DNA from: a virus
DNA: 64,000 bases
Virus record (IMG/VR): IMGVR_UViG_3300017991_000001
Coordinates: 62,001-126,000 of that record
Direction: 5' to 3' (one strand)
The position numbers were made by a program, and so were the translations under genes. Of the stretch, positions 1 to 8,017 are shown piece after piece. The notes under the pieces were generated by a model that saw only the letters and a list, made by a program, of their open reading frames with translations, did not search any database and was not told the origin of the DNA. Within the stretch, counting starts at the first letter, position 1; each line of letters starts with the position of its first letter.

Positions 1-19
1 TCAACGTCTAGGAGAAACA

Positions 20-598
20 ATGATCGACAACTGGCTGATGATCTGCGTGCCCAGGACGGCGAGCACCTCGCTGTCCAAGATGCTGGGCCTGCGCGTGGAC
101 GGAGGGGCCGGCGAGTATGCCGAGAACCGCTACTTCGGGCACATGCCCGCGTCCATGCTGCGGCCCCGCTTCGGTGAGAAGTGGGACGAGATGTTCACGT
201 TCGGGTTTGTGCGCAACCCGTGGGACCGGCTGGTCAGCATCGCCGCGCGGGTCAACCCGCAGGCGCTGGCGAACAAGGACACGTTCTACGCGTGGATGAC
301 CACGGGCTGCCAGGGGCAGGGCGGCGATACGCCGTTCGCCACCGGCGGCACGCCGATCACGCGGCCGTGCAGCGAGTTCCTGCTGCCGTGCAAGTACGTG
401 GGGAAGTACGAGACGCTGGCCTATGACACGACGGTCATCTGCCGCGCGCTGGGGCTGGAGAAGGTGCCGCAGTGGCGCCACGACGAGCAGTGTGAGCATA
501 AGCCCTATGTGGATTACTACCACCAGGACGCCCGTGAATGGGTGAGGTGGTACTACCACGCGGACATCGTGAACTTCGGGTACCGGTACGGAGGCTGA
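20..598 (+). CDS. PAPS-dependent sulfotransferase-like protein
   Basis: A 192-residue protein with the two signature blocks of the sulfotransferase fold. The 5'-phosphosulfate loop is PRTASTS (residues 11-17) and the 3'-phosphate block is FVRNPWDRLVS (63-73). Such enzymes move sulfate from PAPS to a carbohydrate or other hydroxyl acceptor; the acceptor here cannot be read. The ATG follows a GGAGAAACA ribosome site. It is shorter than typical bacterial members, so it is a minimal domain. With the glycosyltransferases elsewhere in the window, a role in surface or virion glycan decoration is plausible but inferred. Confidence 0.8.
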   Translation: MIDNWLMICVPRTASTSLSKMLGLRVDGGAGEYAENRYFGHMPASMLRPRFGEKWDEMFTFGFVRNPWDRLVSIAARVNPQALANKDTFYAWMTTGCQGQGGDTPFATGGTPITRPCSEFLLPCKYVGKYETLAYDTTVICRALGLEKVPQWRHDEQCEHKPYVDYYHQDAREWVRWYYHADIVNFGYRYGG

Positions 599-599
599 A

Positions 600-944
600 A
601 TGGGGAAGAAGATCGAGCAAGCGACCTGTTGCGGGAGAACCGTTGAGTTCCGGTTTTGTCCCGTGTGCGGCAAGCTGCACAAGGATCAAGACCCTTTGGT
701 GACACTGCACGCGCATTGCCTGAAGTCTTTGCGCGCTCTCGAGACCAGCAAAGAGACCAACCTTGAGACAATCGCGCGAATAGAGGCGCGCGAGAAGGAA
801 GGAAAAGCGTACCCCCAAGATGGTGAAGAGTTGAAGTGGAGGCGAGAACACACGAAGGGCAGTGACCCCATGATAGCCAAGTGGAAGGGATGGGTTGACG
901 CCCTTTCCGAGGTCATCGCGGTCCGTGAGAAGGAGAACGACTAA
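600..944 (+). CDS. Small protein with N-terminal zinc-ribbon-like cysteines
   Basis: A 114-residue protein. Cysteines early in the chain (ATCCG, then FCPVCGK near 19-24) suggest one small metal-binding knuckle, followed by a charged, probably helical region rich in Lys and Glu. It starts at an ATG one base after the sulfotransferase stop and ends in a TAATG overlap with the next gene, so translation is probably coupled. I do not recognise the family. Confidence 0.7.
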   Translation: MGKKIEQATCCGRTVEFRFCPVCGKLHKDQDPLVTLHAHCLKSLRALETSKETNLETIARIEAREKEGKAYPQDGEELKWRREHTKGSDPMIAKWKGWVDALSEVIAVREKEND

Positions 945-1504
945 TGGCGGGAGTCAAATACACGGTCACTGAGGAGTACGACATGCTCACCATCGAGGGT
1001 GAGCCATATTGCGGTAGGCGCAGGATCGTGGCCAACATCCACGAGCCGAACTCCGACAACCCCGTCGTCGAGCTGAAGCACGCGCTCGGGCTCGACGGGG
1101 TCAAGGAGATCCTCAAGCTCGCCCAGCAGCACAAGCACGGCGGCAAGTTCGAGACCCACATCCTGTGGGGCGACAAGATCAAGGGCGGCCCGAACAAGTA
1201 CGAGTTCAACACGCCCGAGGAGCGCGAGGCGTTCCTGGCGGCGATCTCCGAGGGGGACGGCTGGTTGTCCGGGGAGGAGGTCAACCCCGGCGACTACATC
1301 AACTGCGAGTGCGGCGAGGACAGCGAGCCCTTTCACCGTGAAGAGGGCCAGTGCGACCATTGCGGCCAGTTCTACTGCACGGAATGCGGCGCGAAGACGG
1401 AGATGGCCGGCGACGGCTGGGACGGACTGTGCGGCAACTGTGCGGACAGGGCCGATGACGAGGTGGCGGAGACGGACATATTGGAAGGGAGGGACGTGTC
1501 TTGA
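944..1504 (+). CDS. Protein with C-terminal double zinc ribbon
   Basis: A 186-residue protein. The first 120 residues have no recognisable domain. The C-terminal third carries CECG, CDHCG, CTECG and CGNC, which is enough cysteines for two treble-clef or zinc-ribbon sites. The tail is acidic. The start overlaps the previous stop (TAATG). Function is unknown; nucleic-acid or protein binding through zinc is likely. Confidence 0.75.
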   Translation: MAGVKYTVTEEYDMLTIEGEPYCGRRRIVANIHEPNSDNPVVELKHALGLDGVKEILKLAQQHKHGGKFETHILWGDKIKGGPNKYEFNTPEEREAFLAAISEGDGWLSGEEVNPGDYINCECGEDSEPFHREEGQCDHCGQFYCTECGAKTEMAGDGWDGLCGNCADRADDEVAETDILEGRDVS

Positions 1505-2163
1505 GCGAACCCAGAGCCGACCTGGACGAGTCCCAGCGCCAGATCACGCTGCTGGCGCTGGCCCGGCTGAAGCGTGAGCGCCCGGGCTGGGCTTACGCCA
1601 TCGGCGAGATCGAAGAGAAGCTGGGCGGCCAGCTGAAGTGGCCGCCCTACGAGCCTCACGGGCTCGACACGCAGTCGCAGGTGTTCTTCTACGAGCAGGA
1701 GTTCTACCCCCTGTCGAACTTCTCGGCCTTCTCGGTCAAGTGGCGGGGTGTCCGGTTCGACACTTCCGAGGCCGCGTATCACTACGAGAAGTTCTGCGGA
1801 CCCGGGATGGGGAAGGCGGAGGTTGCCTTGCAGATCGAGGCGGCGTGTTCGGCGCATGAGGCGCTCAAGATCGCGCAGCACTACAAAGCGCGACGCCGTT
1901 CTGACTGGGACGAGGTCAAGGTCGACAAGATGCGCGCGATCCTGCGGGCCAAGTTAGAGCAGCACGAATATGTCCGTCGCAAGCTGCTTGAGACGGGCGA
2001 CCGGGAATTGATCGAGAACTCCTGGCGCGATGACTTCTGGGGTTGGGGGCCCGACTGCGAGGGCCAGAACATGCTTGGCAAGTTGTGGATGGAGCTTCGT
2101 GCTGAGCTTAGGAAGGAGAAGTCCCTGAAAGACGAAGACCTCCCCGACGCCGGGGGGAGTTAG
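1501..2163 (+). CDS. NADAR-domain (YbiA-like) protein
   Basis: A 220-residue protein read from a TTG overlapping the upstream stop. Residues from about 60 onward match the NADAR/YbiA family: FYPLSNFS, SEAAYHYEKF, an internal helical stretch, then ENSWRDDFWGWG and NMLGKLWMELR. NADAR proteins are N-glycosidases acting on riboflavin intermediates or on ADP-ribose derivatives; some remove ADP-ribose from DNA and act as antitoxins to DarT-type enzymes. In a phage this could counter an ADP-ribosylating defence or act on NAD-type metabolites. The fold call is firm; the substrate is not. Confidence 0.85.
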   Translation: MSEPRADLDESQRQITLLALARLKRERPGWAYAIGEIEEKLGGQLKWPPYEPHGLDTQSQVFFYEQEFYPLSNFSAFSVKWRGVRFDTSEAAYHYEKFCGPGMGKAEVALQIEAACSAHEALKIAQHYKARRRSDWDEVKVDKMRAILRAKLEQHEYVRRKLLETGDRELIENSWRDDFWGWGPDCEGQNMLGKLWMELRAELRKEKSLKDEDLPDAGGS

Positions 2164-2317
2164 CGCCGAGGAGGTCTGCGGGGCATGCCCCGGTACGACA
2201 TCGAGTGACAGAGCAACGCGTGTGCCACGCGGATTTACCGATTTCAAAGGACTTGGGCGGGCCACGCTGCACAACCGTGTGCAGCTGCCTGCCCAATCGT
2301 TGTGCAAGGAGAGGCGG
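2164..2317 (+). other. Short non-coding gap
   Basis: A stretch of 154 bases between two genes, large for this window. I see no clear hairpin terminator or promoter. A GTG at 2222 would extend the next gene upstream, but the strong AAGGAG site just before the ATG at 2318 argues against that start. Confidence 0.4.
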
Positions 2318-2665
2318 ATGGTTCCAAAGACGGTTAAGGATCACGGGCTGGTGAATTGCGTGCAGGTGACGCTGTGCCCGGGCAACGGCACGCAGTACGA
2401 GCTGATCTTCTTCGGTCCGCTCATTGGGTCGTTTGACTTCGGCGCCCTCGGGGCGACCGGCGAGGACGACGCACAATGGTACATGGTCACCTGCAGCATC
2501 GGCAGGCGGACCATGCTGCTGAGAGGCAGGGGCGCGTTGGCGCTGGACTACGTGAAGGAAAAGCTGGGCCTGAAGCACGATGACGACGTCGTGCAGGTCA
2601 CCAAGGGTATCGGCGAGTTCCTGGATCGCCCCTACCAGAAACAGGACGGGACATGGTCGGAGTAG
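2318..2665 (+). CDS. Hypothetical phage protein
   Basis: A 115-residue protein. The ATG start is chosen because it follows a strong ribosome-binding site (AAGGAG, six bases upstream); an in-frame GTG 96 bases upstream has none. No known domain was recognised. It overlaps the next gene by 13 bases. Confidence 0.7.
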   Translation: MVPKTVKDHGLVNCVQVTLCPGNGTQYELIFFGPLIGSFDFGALGATGEDDAQWYMVTCSIGRRTMLLRGRGALALDYVKEKLGLKHDDDVVQVTKGIGEFLDRPYQKQDGTWSE

Positions 2666-3120
2666 TCAACTTCACCGGGGCGGACGTGGAGGTGTTCAAC
2701 CGCCACTTCAGGGACCACCGCCTCGGTTTCGAGAGGATGTACCGCCTGCTCAGCTGCTACAAGTGCGGCAGCCCGCTGGGGTATTTCCTGGGCACCAGGG
2801 AGGACAACGACAAGGCGCTCTTCCTGGAGCTGGACTGGTGCCGCACGTTCGGCGGCGCCCACACCCCCAAGAACGGCACCCGCATCAACATCGAGGAGTG
2901 CATGTTCTACGAGGTGGAGAAGTGCCTGTGCGAGGCCTACGGCTCGCGCCCGGCCTTTCGCATCGTGCCCACCCCGATGGCGGGCTTCGCCGCCTTGATG
3001 AACGGCTTCCCCATGACCAAGGCAGCGCTGCTGGAGTTCGACTTGGACGGGTGGGACCTGGGCGAGAAGCTGGATAACCTGAATACGAAAACCGATGCCG
3101 GCATCGAAAAGGAGACGTGA
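2653..3120 (+). CDS. Zinc-ribbon paralogue, outlying member of the 16.7-21.6 kb family
   Basis: A 155-residue protein whose N-terminal half matches the tandem array at 16.7-21.6 kb. It has a helix ending RMYRLLSC, then CYKCGSPLGYF, then a Cys pair further on (KCLCE), and a C-terminal LLEFDLDGWDL that resembles the array's acidic end. It contains an extra loop between the cysteine pairs. Its position 14 kb away suggests an early escape from, or a seed for, the array. Function unknown. Confidence 0.75.
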   Translation: MVGVVNFTGADVEVFNRHFRDHRLGFERMYRLLSCYKCGSPLGYFLGTREDNDKALFLELDWCRTFGGAHTPKNGTRINIEECMFYEVEKCLCEAYGSRPAFRIVPTPMAGFAALMNGFPMTKAALLEFDLDGWDLGEKLDNLNTKTDAGIEKET

Positions 3121-3620
3121 TGATCTACGTGGAAGCACCCAAGTATCGCTTGACCGGGAAGCCCAGGACGATCTTCCTGGCCGGGGGCATCACCAACTGC
3201 CCCGACTGGCAGTCTGCCATGGTCGAATCATTGAATCATAAGCACTGCATGTCCGACGTGATCGTGTTCAACCCGCGCCGGGAGAACTTCCCCATCCACG
3301 ACCCCGAGGCGGCCAATGAGCAGATCAAGTGGGAGCACCACTACCTGTACGGCGTGGACGCCGTGGTGTTCTGGTTCGCGCGGGGCTCGCTCAACCCGAT
3401 CGTGCTCTTCGAGTACGGCAAGGAGTTGGGCCGGCGCGACGGCAAGCACCCCAAGCAGTGGAAGAAACTGTTCGTGGGCTGTGACCCCGAATACGAGCGC
3501 GTTGACGACGTGGTCATTCAGACGCGCCTCCACGAGAAGCAGATGGGCGTGGAGCCGATGCCGATATCGAACAGCCTGGACGGCGTCATCGACCGCATCG
3601 TCGACTGGTGCCAGGAATAG
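3120..3620 (+). CDS. Nucleoside 2-deoxyribosyltransferase-like protein
   Basis: A 166-residue protein. It has the opening of the nucleoside deoxyribosyltransferase / DUF4406 superfamily: IFLAGGITNCPDWQ, then VFNPRR, and a helix with WEHHYL followed by the VFWFARGSLNPIVLFEYG strand-helix unit. Family members exchange bases between deoxynucleosides or hydrolyse nucleotide N-glycosidic bonds. A role in nucleotide salvage or in making modified nucleotides is likely but unproven. The start overlaps the previous stop (GTGATG); the second codon of that pair is taken as start. Confidence 0.75.
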   Translation: MIYVEAPKYRLTGKPRTIFLAGGITNCPDWQSAMVESLNHKHCMSDVIVFNPRRENFPIHDPEAANEQIKWEHHYLYGVDAVVFWFARGSLNPIVLFEYGKELGRRDGKHPKQWKKLFVGCDPEYERVDDVVIQTRLHEKQMGVEPMPISNSLDGVIDRIVDWCQE

Positions 3621-3623
3621 GAC

Positions 3624-3710
3624 GCTTCCCGCGCCGAGCTGCCGCTATACAGGTAAGCGGTGGGTAGGGCAAAATCCTGTGCCGGGTTCGACTCCCCCGG
3701 CGCGGGGAGC
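3624..3710 (+). ncRNA. tRNA-like or pseudoknotted structured RNA
   Basis: An 87-base element in a 106-base gap. Its ends form a 13-bp helix with one G-U pair (3624-3636 with 3698-3710). Inside, CCGCT (3642-3646) pairs with AGCGG (3656-3660). The loop of that hairpin holds ACAGG (3649-3653), complementary to CCTGT (3676-3680), which would make a pseudoknot. GGGTTCGACTCCC at 3684-3696 resembles a tRNA T-arm. I could not fold a proper anticodon arm or D-arm, so this is a decayed tRNA or another structured RNA. Confidence 0.35.
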
Positions 3711-3726
3711 TTAGAGAGGAGGCGAG

Positions 3727-4008
3727 ATGGCCAAGTACAAAAAGAAACCGGTCGTGGTCGAAGCCGTGCAGCTGAGACACGACACGATCATGGAGGTGGT
3801 CAAGTTCGCGGGTGCCGGGAAGTTGACGGAGGGCAAGCCCGAGATCGCCGCCAACCCCGTGAGCGGGGAGGTGGGCATGCTCATCCCCACGCTCGAGGGC
3901 ACGATGACGGCCAACGAGGGTGACTGGATCATCAGGGGCGTGAAGGGGGAGCTTTACCCCTGCAAGCCCGACGTGTTCGACGCCACGTACGAGCCTGTCG
4001 AAGAGTAG
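3727..4008 (+). CDS. Conserved small phage protein (GDWIIRGVKGE type)
   Basis: A 93-residue protein of a type common in tailed phages. The start KYKKKPVVVEAVQL and the C-terminal GDWIIRGVKGELYPCKP followed by an aromatic tail are the diagnostic parts. The function has not, to my knowledge, been assigned. It starts at an ATG after a GAGAGGAGGCG ribosome site, directly downstream of the structured RNA. Confidence 0.85.
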   Translation: MAKYKKKPVVVEAVQLRHDTIMEVVKFAGAGKLTEGKPEIAANPVSGEVGMLIPTLEGTMTANEGDWIIRGVKGELYPCKPDVFDATYEPVEE

Positions 4009-4010
4009 CG

Positions 4011-4475
4011 ATGGGCGACAAGACCCGCGGCACGATGACCGTGCACAGCACGAACGGTGACATCACGATCACCGAGGAGGGCATCCCCGTCAGCCTCTAC
4101 GAGACGTGGCAGATGATGCAGGTGAAGATCCTCTGCTTCGACTTGTGGGAGTACAAGCGCGTCTACGGCAAGCTGGAGGACGAATACGACGTGCTGGACC
4201 TCGGCTACTGGTGGACGACCAGCGACGGGACGCTGGAGTACGAGAAGCCGGACCCGAACTTCCGTGAGGACGTGGCGCCCCCTGGTGAGTGGCTGACGAT
4301 CAAGCAGTTCAACGATGCCTACCTGGGCGGCGACGGCGACGTGCTGTTTATCAGCAAGCTGCGGGGTTGCCTGGACAACAAGAGCATCGTCCAGGTGATC
4401 GACGCGCTCAACAGCGTGTGCCTGCGCTGCTTCAACGGACCCAAGGAGTGCGGGTGTGAAAAGCATGACCCTTAA
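4011..4475 (+). CDS. Hypothetical protein, first of a duplicated pair
   Basis: A 154-residue protein whose C-terminal 60 residues are nearly duplicated in the next gene. Both contain TIKQFNDAYLGGD, a stretch ending in a hydrophobic helix, and a closing Cys cluster (CLRCFN then CGCEK here). The N-terminal parts differ. The cysteines could bind one zinc. No family recognised. Confidence 0.75.
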   Translation: MGDKTRGTMTVHSTNGDITITEEGIPVSLYETWQMMQVKILCFDLWEYKRVYGKLEDEYDVLDLGYWWTTSDGTLEYEKPDPNFREDVAPPGEWLTIKQFNDAYLGGDGDVLFISKLRGCLDNKSIVQVIDALNSVCLRCFNGPKECGCEKHDP

Positions 4476-4959
4476 GCAAGCGAAGAAGATCGTTAAGAAG
4501 TTCAACCCGGGCACGCGCCTGCCGCTGGTCCAGGGCGACTGGTACAGCGACGGCTCCTGCTGGCGGCAGATCATTGAACTGGGCGTGAATGGGCTGGTCT
4601 ACCGATTCAACCACTCCCCACTCGGGGAGCAGTTCGGGATCAAGAAGGAGAGCTTCCTGCGCTGGGCGACGGTGGGCCCGTGCACGCTGGACGAGAGTCG
4701 GTCCTTCGACCTCGCCAGGAAGACCATCGTCGAGGTGACCCAGCGGGAGTACAAGCGCGAGCGGAGAAACTACAGCCGCACGATAAAGCAGTTCAACGAC
4801 GCCTACCTGGGCGGCGACAGGGAGGTGCTGTTCCTGCGCAAGCTGCGGCAGAAGAACGTCGGCAGCGCGGCCATCGCCTGCATGATCGAGGTGATGAACG
4901 AGGTCTGCCTGCACTGCTTCGATAACGGCAAGAAGTGCAACTGCACGAGGGACGAGTGA
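4456..4959 (+). CDS. Hypothetical protein, second of a duplicated pair
   Basis: A 167-residue protein sharing the C-terminal module of its upstream neighbour: TIKQFNDAYLGGD, VLFLRKLR, and CLHCFDNGKKCNC. The GTG start lies inside the previous gene (20-base overlap), behind AAGGAGTGCGG. Local tandem duplication followed by divergence of the N-terminal half is the simplest reading. Function unknown. Confidence 0.75.
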   Translation: MKSMTLKQAKKIVKKFNPGTRLPLVQGDWYSDGSCWRQIIELGVNGLVYRFNHSPLGEQFGIKKESFLRWATVGPCTLDESRSFDLARKTIVEVTQREYKRERRNYSRTIKQFNDAYLGGDREVLFLRKLRQKNVGSAAIACMIEVMNEVCLHCFDNGKKCNCTRDE

Positions 4960-5147
4960 TGAAAGAGTTTCTGCGAGAGAACTGGGCGCTGCTTCTTGCG
5001 CCAACGGTGTTGGCTGCCATTTTTGCGTTCCTGCTGATCCAGCCATACTTCGAGATGCAGACGTACAACAAGTTCAAGTCTCCCGACAAACCGGAGGCGA
5101 CGTACTGGGACGCGATGTTCGCCGAGCTGAGGATACAGGACAAATGA
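4959..5147 (+). CDS. Small single-pass membrane protein
   Basis: A 62-residue protein with one hydrophobic segment (about residues 9-27) after a short charged start, followed by a polar tail. The ATG overlaps the preceding TGA. It could be a membrane-targeted phage peptide; the sequence does not show whether it is a holin or an exclusion protein. Confidence 0.65.
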   Translation: MKEFLRENWALLLAPTVLAAIFAFLLIQPYFEMQTYNKFKSPDKPEATYWDAMFAELRIQDK

Positions 5148-5485
5148 GAGTGATCACGAAGGCTGCGGAGTTCAGCATCTTCGAGCTATTCATCCACGGC
5201 TTCAGCGTGAACTGCCCGGTGGACGATTACGCGCTCGAGGACATTCTGGACGAGCGGTTGCGCGAGCTGGTCAAGGAGACGGATAGCGTCTTGGAGGTGA
5301 GGGTCGTCTCGCCCGCCGAGAGCGGGCTCAGGCGTTGGTCGGTGCGGTGGCGGGAGCCCGTGCACGAGAAGTGGCAGCGCTGCGAGCACCGCGTCTACAA
5401 GGTCTCCCAGTTCAAGAAGTGGGTGCCCAAGGAGATCGTGGAGGCGATGGAACAAATGGACGAAGAAACAATGGAGGTGCATTAG
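5144..5485 (+). CDS. Hypothetical protein
   Basis: A 113-residue protein, mixed alpha/beta in composition with an acidic C-terminus rich in Glu and Met. The ATG overlaps the previous TGA (ATGA), and the stop overlaps the GTG of the next gene (TAGTG). No domain recognised. Confidence 0.65.
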   Translation: MRVITKAAEFSIFELFIHGFSVNCPVDDYALEDILDERLRELVKETDSVLEVRVVSPAESGLRRWSVRWREPVHEKWQRCEHRVYKVSQFKKWVPKEIVEAMEQMDEETMEVH

Positions 5486-5907
5486 TGGTAGAGATTGGCA
5501 ACGCTTTCGATAAGGCAACGAACACGCCCTGCCCGGTCTGCTTGAAGCTGGCCAAGAAGGGCATGATACCGCCGCGCACGGTGATGCCGCTGCCGGAGTT
5601 CCCGGCAAGGCGGCGCGAGACTGACGAGCCATGCTGTGTCGACTGCCAGGCTGCCGACACGGTGATGGCTATTGGTGGACACCCGATGTTCGAGGGGGCG
5701 CGCGTGGCCACGGCCAGCGAGCGCCTTGAGGGGCTGTTGCTGCCGAAAGGCATGATGGAACGGTTTGGCTTGTGCCAGATGGGGCTGCTGAAGCCCTGTT
5801 CCGTGGAGGACCTGGCGAATCACCTGGTCTTCCTGGAACTCAACGAGCTTCCGAACGCGGCCTGCTGTCACCCCGAAGAGGAGTGGGATAACTTTGCCAA
5901 CGCTTGA
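5485..5907 (+). CDS. Cysteine-rich hypothetical protein
   Basis: A 140-residue protein starting at a GTG that shares a base with the upstream TAG. It carries CPVCLK near the N-terminus and CCVDCQ near residue 50, together enough for a zinc site, plus a CC pair near the C-terminus. Family unknown. Confidence 0.65.
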   Translation: MVEIGNAFDKATNTPCPVCLKLAKKGMIPPRTVMPLPEFPARRRETDEPCCVDCQAADTVMAIGGHPMFEGARVATASERLEGLLLPKGMMERFGLCQMGLLKPCSVEDLANHLVFLELNELPNAACCHPEEEWDNFANA

Positions 5908-6220
5908 GGGTTTCACGATCAAGGAGTACCACGGCGGCGAGGTGATGGTCAAGAAGGGCGATGACTTCTTCGCCGCCACCAGCGAGGACGACGTGAAGCC
6001 GGGCGCCGAGATCTACGTGATGGGGCTGTTCGGTGAGCGGCGCAAGCTGACGGTCGACGACAGGGTGGGCGATACGGAGACGTGGGCGGCCTACGAGAAC
6101 GCGGAGGAGAAGTCCGGCCTGGGCGCCTTCCTGAAGTGGGCGCCCGACGACAGGGAGTGCTGGGTGGCCAGCTCCCTGTTCAGCGCGGACGGTATCAAGA
6201 GGTTGGAAATCGAGCCGTGA
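5894..6220 (+). CDS. Hypothetical protein
   Basis: A 108-residue acidic protein. The best start is a TTG at 5894 behind GAGGAG, overlapping the previous gene by 14 bases; there is no nearby in-frame ATG. No recognised domain. Confidence 0.6.
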   Translation: MPTLEGFTIKEYHGGEVMVKKGDDFFAATSEDDVKPGAEIYVMGLFGERRKLTVDDRVGDTETWAAYENAEEKSGLGAFLKWAPDDRECWVASSLFSADGIKRLEIEP

Positions 6221-6999
6221 AGTACACGACCGACCTGCCCCGCGAAGTGCTGATGGACCGTGCCGAGCAGACGCGGCGCCACTACGGGCCGCAGTACACG
6301 GACATCTTCTTCAAGTTCACCTGTGAGAAGTGTGGTGAGCGTTGCACGCTGGAGACGGCCAACCAGCTCCCTGAGAAGGGCGTGTGCCACAAATGCGGTC
6401 ACCATACGGAGATCGTCGAAGGCGGGTTCCTGATCGCCAAGAAGGTGCCGCACGAGAAGGGCAAGCCGCTCGTGCGGCACGTCAACATGAACCACGTGCC
6501 GCGGGTGGTGGACATCCTGGCGGGCACCTGCCCGTTCAGGGCGATCGTGGAGCGCACGGACGCCTATGAGGCCATTTCAGCTTTTGTTGATTTGATGCCT
6601 AAACTGGCTGAAGACGAGAGAGCGGGGAAGCCGTTAAAAGGACACCCACGCACTCATGATGTCATGCGCGACATGCGAGTAAGAGTTTTGATTTTGCTTT
6701 CAGAAGGAAGAAGTAAATGGCTTGCCGCCCTTCTTGTTGCTTACGGCATCGTGTTTGACGAGAGATACGGTCCTACAAATAGGGCAGCTATGCTGGATAA
6801 CTTCAATAGCATCCTGCACTACTTCCCCGTCAAGCTGTTCAACGAGGCGGAGGCGCAGGCGCGCGAGATATACGGCGACCCGGCCCACCCGATCATCCGC
6901 TGCATCAAGCAGGAGCGGTACCGGCGGGCGGGTTTCATCAAGGACTGGGAGTTCCTGCTCGACGACCAGGGCAACCAGGTCATACACGTGGATGAGTGA
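6217..6999 (+). CDS. Hypothetical zinc-ribbon protein with AT-rich central patch
   Basis: A 260-residue protein starting at a GTG overlapping the previous stop (GTGA). An N-terminal zinc ribbon is clear: CEKCGERC, then CHKCGHH. The rest is helical and unassigned. Bases about 6568-6800, in the middle of the gene, are clearly AT-richer (TTTTGTTGATTTG, GAGTTTTGATTTTGC) and use A/T-ending codons, while both flanks are strongly GC-rich. The reading frame continues through, so this looks like a recombined segment from a lower-GC relative. Confidence 0.75.
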   Translation: MKYTTDLPREVLMDRAEQTRRHYGPQYTDIFFKFTCEKCGERCTLETANQLPEKGVCHKCGHHTEIVEGGFLIAKKVPHEKGKPLVRHVNMNHVPRVVDILAGTCPFRAIVERTDAYEAISAFVDLMPKLAEDERAGKPLKGHPRTHDVMRDMRVRVLILLSEGRSKWLAALLVAYGIVFDERYGPTNRAAMLDNFNSILHYFPVKLFNEAEAQAREIYGDPAHPIIRCIKQERYRRAGFIKDWEFLLDDQGNQVIHVDE

Positions 7000-7490
7000 T
7001 GGCTAAGACGAAGAAAAAGAAAAAGAAGACGGAGAGGCCGGACACCGTCTGGGACAAGCTCCTGGACGACGCCGTGCTGGACGTCGTGGCCGGCGCGAGG
7101 GGCAGGAAGTACAAGGAGGACGCGTACGAGAACATCAACACCGCCGTCATGGACGTGGAGACGGTCGTACGCGACATGTCGCGCAGGCTCAAGGAGCGCA
7201 GCGGGCTGGCGTTGCGGGTGCGCAGGGAGAACGCGTCCAGCACGGACGCGTCCATGCACCTGCTGATCATCGACCCGGAGACACAGGGCATCATCGAGCG
7301 CGCGGCCACCCTGGTGGTCACCGCGAGCGCCATGGGGCAGGTGGCCGTGTACCAGACCGGCGGCCGGTCCTGTGAGAGCATCGCCATCTCGGACATGGAG
7401 AACATCCTGGCCGAGATGCTTCTTTCAGTAGGTTCCCCATTGAGAGAGTTCGTGATATGGAAGCTCAACCAGCAACAGAAGAACGCGTGA
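6999..7490 (+). CDS. Hypothetical protein, first of a duplicated pair
   Basis: A 163-residue protein with a Lys-rich N-terminus, then WDKLLDDAVLDVVAG. The C-terminus is LREFVIWKLNQQ. Both ends have counterparts in the next gene (RPFADLMLSVVAGLKG and MKEYLVWRLQRM), as does a middle segment (DMSRRLKERSGLALR versus DISNRLFNECQWSLR). Function unknown. Confidence 0.75.
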   Translation: MAKTKKKKKKTERPDTVWDKLLDDAVLDVVAGARGRKYKEDAYENINTAVMDVETVVRDMSRRLKERSGLALRVRRENASSTDASMHLLIIDPETQGIIERAATLVVTASAMGQVAVYQTGGRSCESIAISDMENILAEMLLSVGSPLREFVIWKLNQQQKNA

Positions 7491-8017
7491 ACGATTACTG
7501 GGACAGGCCCTTCGCCGACCTGATGTTGAGCGTGGTGGCCGGGTTGAAGGGCAAGCGCCCGCGGGTCAAGAAGACCGAGAACTGGAGGTTCAAGGACGAC
7601 ACGCTCAAGCAGTGCGTGGGCGACATCTCCAACCGCCTGTTCAACGAGTGTCAGTGGAGCCTGCGGATGGAGGAGAACATCATGCGCAGGCGCGAGCCGC
7701 CGAACGGCGGCAGCGAGTTCATCGAGGACGGCGTGACGCGGTACAACCTGGTGCTCATCAACGAGTACCTGGCCATCATCAGCACGTTGCTGAGGGTGTC
7801 GTTCAGTGCGGGTGACAACCTGTTCTACATCACCCCGTTTTACTCCAAGCGCAAGACCGTCAAGGCGGAGCTGGGTGCGCTGCCGCAGGTGCTGGCGGAG
7901 ACGCTGATCGGCGAGCACGGTGTGATGAAGGAGTACCTCGTGTGGCGGCTGCAGCGCATGCAGCGCATCCAGAACAGGAAGGATAACCATGAAGATAAAG
8001 CCGGGCAAACTGGGTAA
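7487..8017 (+). CDS. Hypothetical protein, second of a duplicated pair
   Basis: A 176-residue paralogue of its upstream neighbour. The GTG that overlaps the upstream stop (GTGA) is preferred over an ATG at 7457 because this junction type is the rule in the window. Conserved landmarks are the N-terminal VVAG helix, the DISNRL helix and the terminal WRLQRM helix. Confidence 0.75.
   Translation: MNDYWDRPFADLMLSVVAGLKGKRPRVKKTENWRFKDDTLKQCVGDISNRLFNECQWSLRMEENIMRRREPPNGGSEFIEDGVTRYNLVLINEYLAIISTLLRVSFSAGDNLFYITPFYSKRKTVKAELGALPQVLAETLIGEHGVMKEYLVWRLQRMQRIQNRKDNHEDKAGQTG

Noticed and set aside
3627-3707. A normal tRNA gene
   Set aside because: The T-arm-like part looks right, but no anticodon or D-arm with usual spacing can be folded. 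It is kept only as a tRNA-like structured RNA.
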